Shown: positions 62,904 to 64,000 of the stretch, one piece after another
Position numbering within the stretch: position 1 is the stretch's first letter
How the letters are laid out: the number at the start of each line of letters is the position of its first letter
NCBI RefSeq assembly: GCF_048771995.1
Contig: NC_133050.1
Coordinates: forward strand, 1,376,501 to 1,440,500
DNA length: 64,000 bases
Reading direction: 5' to 3'
From: Taeniopygia guttata
Taxonomy: Eukaryota; Chordata; Aves; Passeriformes; Estrildidae
Made by a program: the position numbers and the translations under genes
Notes under the pieces: model-generated
Seen by the model: only the letters and a program-made list of their open reading frames with translations
What the model was told of the DNA's origin: nothing
Databases searched by the model: none

Positions 62904-64000
62904 TTCTGTCGAGCTCTAGAGTGGTAACTTAATCAGTAATGAGCAGGAGGTACCCACCTGAAAAAGAAGCAGCAGTTGAGGTATGTTTAGGATGATACTT
63001 CCCAATGTGCCAGATGGATGTGTGTAGCAGTTTTCAGGTTTTTTGTGTGTGGCAGTTACTGAAACACATCTTAAAGGGCTATGTTTTCATTCTCTTTGTT
63101 TCTTTGCTTGGTTGTTGTACATTTCTCAATCTCTGGGCTGGGAACAACGCTTTGGTCTGTTACAATTTTTATATTTGAGGATGCTTGTGAAGAAGAGCAG
63201 TAATTTTACCCAGAAGTCAACTAAATGAAAGTTACTAGATGAGATGCTTGTGGTCATGTAATTTAATTTTTAATGGACTGCTTTAGTGAAAATCTCATAA
63301 GTGTGGGTTTTTTCTCTTTCCTTACTCAAATTTTTGAAGGCTGCTGAGTCTTTAAAAGGGTTTGGTTTATGAGGTAAAATACATTGCATAAAGCTAAACC
63401 CCAAAACTCATCAAAGCACTAGTAAAATCGGGGAGTATAGACTCCCTTTCCTGTTTGCCAGTGAGCTGTGAGATGATGCTGGGCTGGCTGCAGCCATTCC
63501 TGCACATGCCAGGTGCTATCCTGCTGTCAGAAGCATGGAGATCTCTGCTAATCTCACTAAAGTCTTCAAATGAAAATATGACATGCCATATTTTATCTAC
63601 ATATCTCTAATGGAAGTGATTTTTGTATACTTCAGAGCATGTTCCATTGGTGCTGTTTGCCAGTATACAATGGCTCATATCCCTCATGCAAAGGGGCCTC
63701 AACATCCTTTTCCATCCTCTCCCTCTGCCCTTCAGAGATGACTTTTGGCTGAGAATTCAGGAAATTACACCTAATTCACCTTCTGTGTGCTGTCATCTTC
63801 TGTGGCTTGTAGAATGAGCATTTATTGACTTCTGCTTTGCAAGGCCTGGCAGGATGTGGGTTGTGAAACTCGACGTGTGCTCGGCAAACCCTCCGGAGGA
63901 AGGAGCCGTGTGTGTGCCTGAGCAGATGCAGCAGTTGCACCCGGGGCTCTCTCCCTCTGCATCCTTGTCCTCGCAGGCCTGGAGCTGTGGGGGGACAGAA

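Overview
The window looks like avian nuclear DNA, most likely from a songbird. The evidence is many 3' fragments of CR1 LINEs, several endogenous-retrovirus (ERV) solo LTRs of types I associate with passerines, compact GC-rich genes with 80-250 bp introns, and a PIM-type kinase and a MROH HEAT-repeat gene, both from families expanded in birds. Exons were placed by eye from GT/AG sites, phase and remembered family sequences, so boundaries are predictions.

Layout. 0.2-3 kb: a CR1 fragment, then a composite tandem-repeat field (about 200-bp and about 33-bp units). 3-5.2 kb: no supported gene. 5.23-6.60 kb: a 1.37-kb solo LTR with a 5-bp target duplication. 6.6-11.74 kb, minus: a MROH-like gene with 14 exons plus a second copy of its last exon. 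A TGACATCA-rich minisatellite separates the two last exons, and two exons show one-base frame breaks. 11.9-12.3 kb: a (GGGAT)n array. 12.77-24.74 kb, minus: the N-terminal half of CCDC180, ending after its acidic segment, with a CR1 and a solo LTR inside. 24.9-31.2 kb: CR1s, an LTR and two CpG islands.

32.47-35.78 kb, minus: a PIM-like Ser/Thr kinase. Its only phase-consistent start lies in an upstream exon that encodes a membrane anchor and a roughly 300-residue linker. Seven exons join without a break into 2040 nt (679 codons plus stop), predicting a membrane-tethered PIM kinase. This is the most notable object in the window. 37.1-38.3 kb: a CpG island with a 49-bp tandem repeat and no gene assigned. 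38.3-60.7 kb: mostly non-coding, with CR1 pieces, an ERV LTR (49.9 kb) and a small two-exon acidic reading frame (51.2-51.5 kb, minus). 61.4-62 kb: a CpG island with an (AGCCC)n array and a plus-strand first exon matching the N-terminus of mature NUP210, running off the window.

Nothing suggests these genes act in one pathway. MROH, CCDC180 and the kinase share a strand but have separate ends. The MROH/CCDC180 junction, where both genes are incomplete across a GGGAT array, may be a rearrangement breakpoint or an assembly join.
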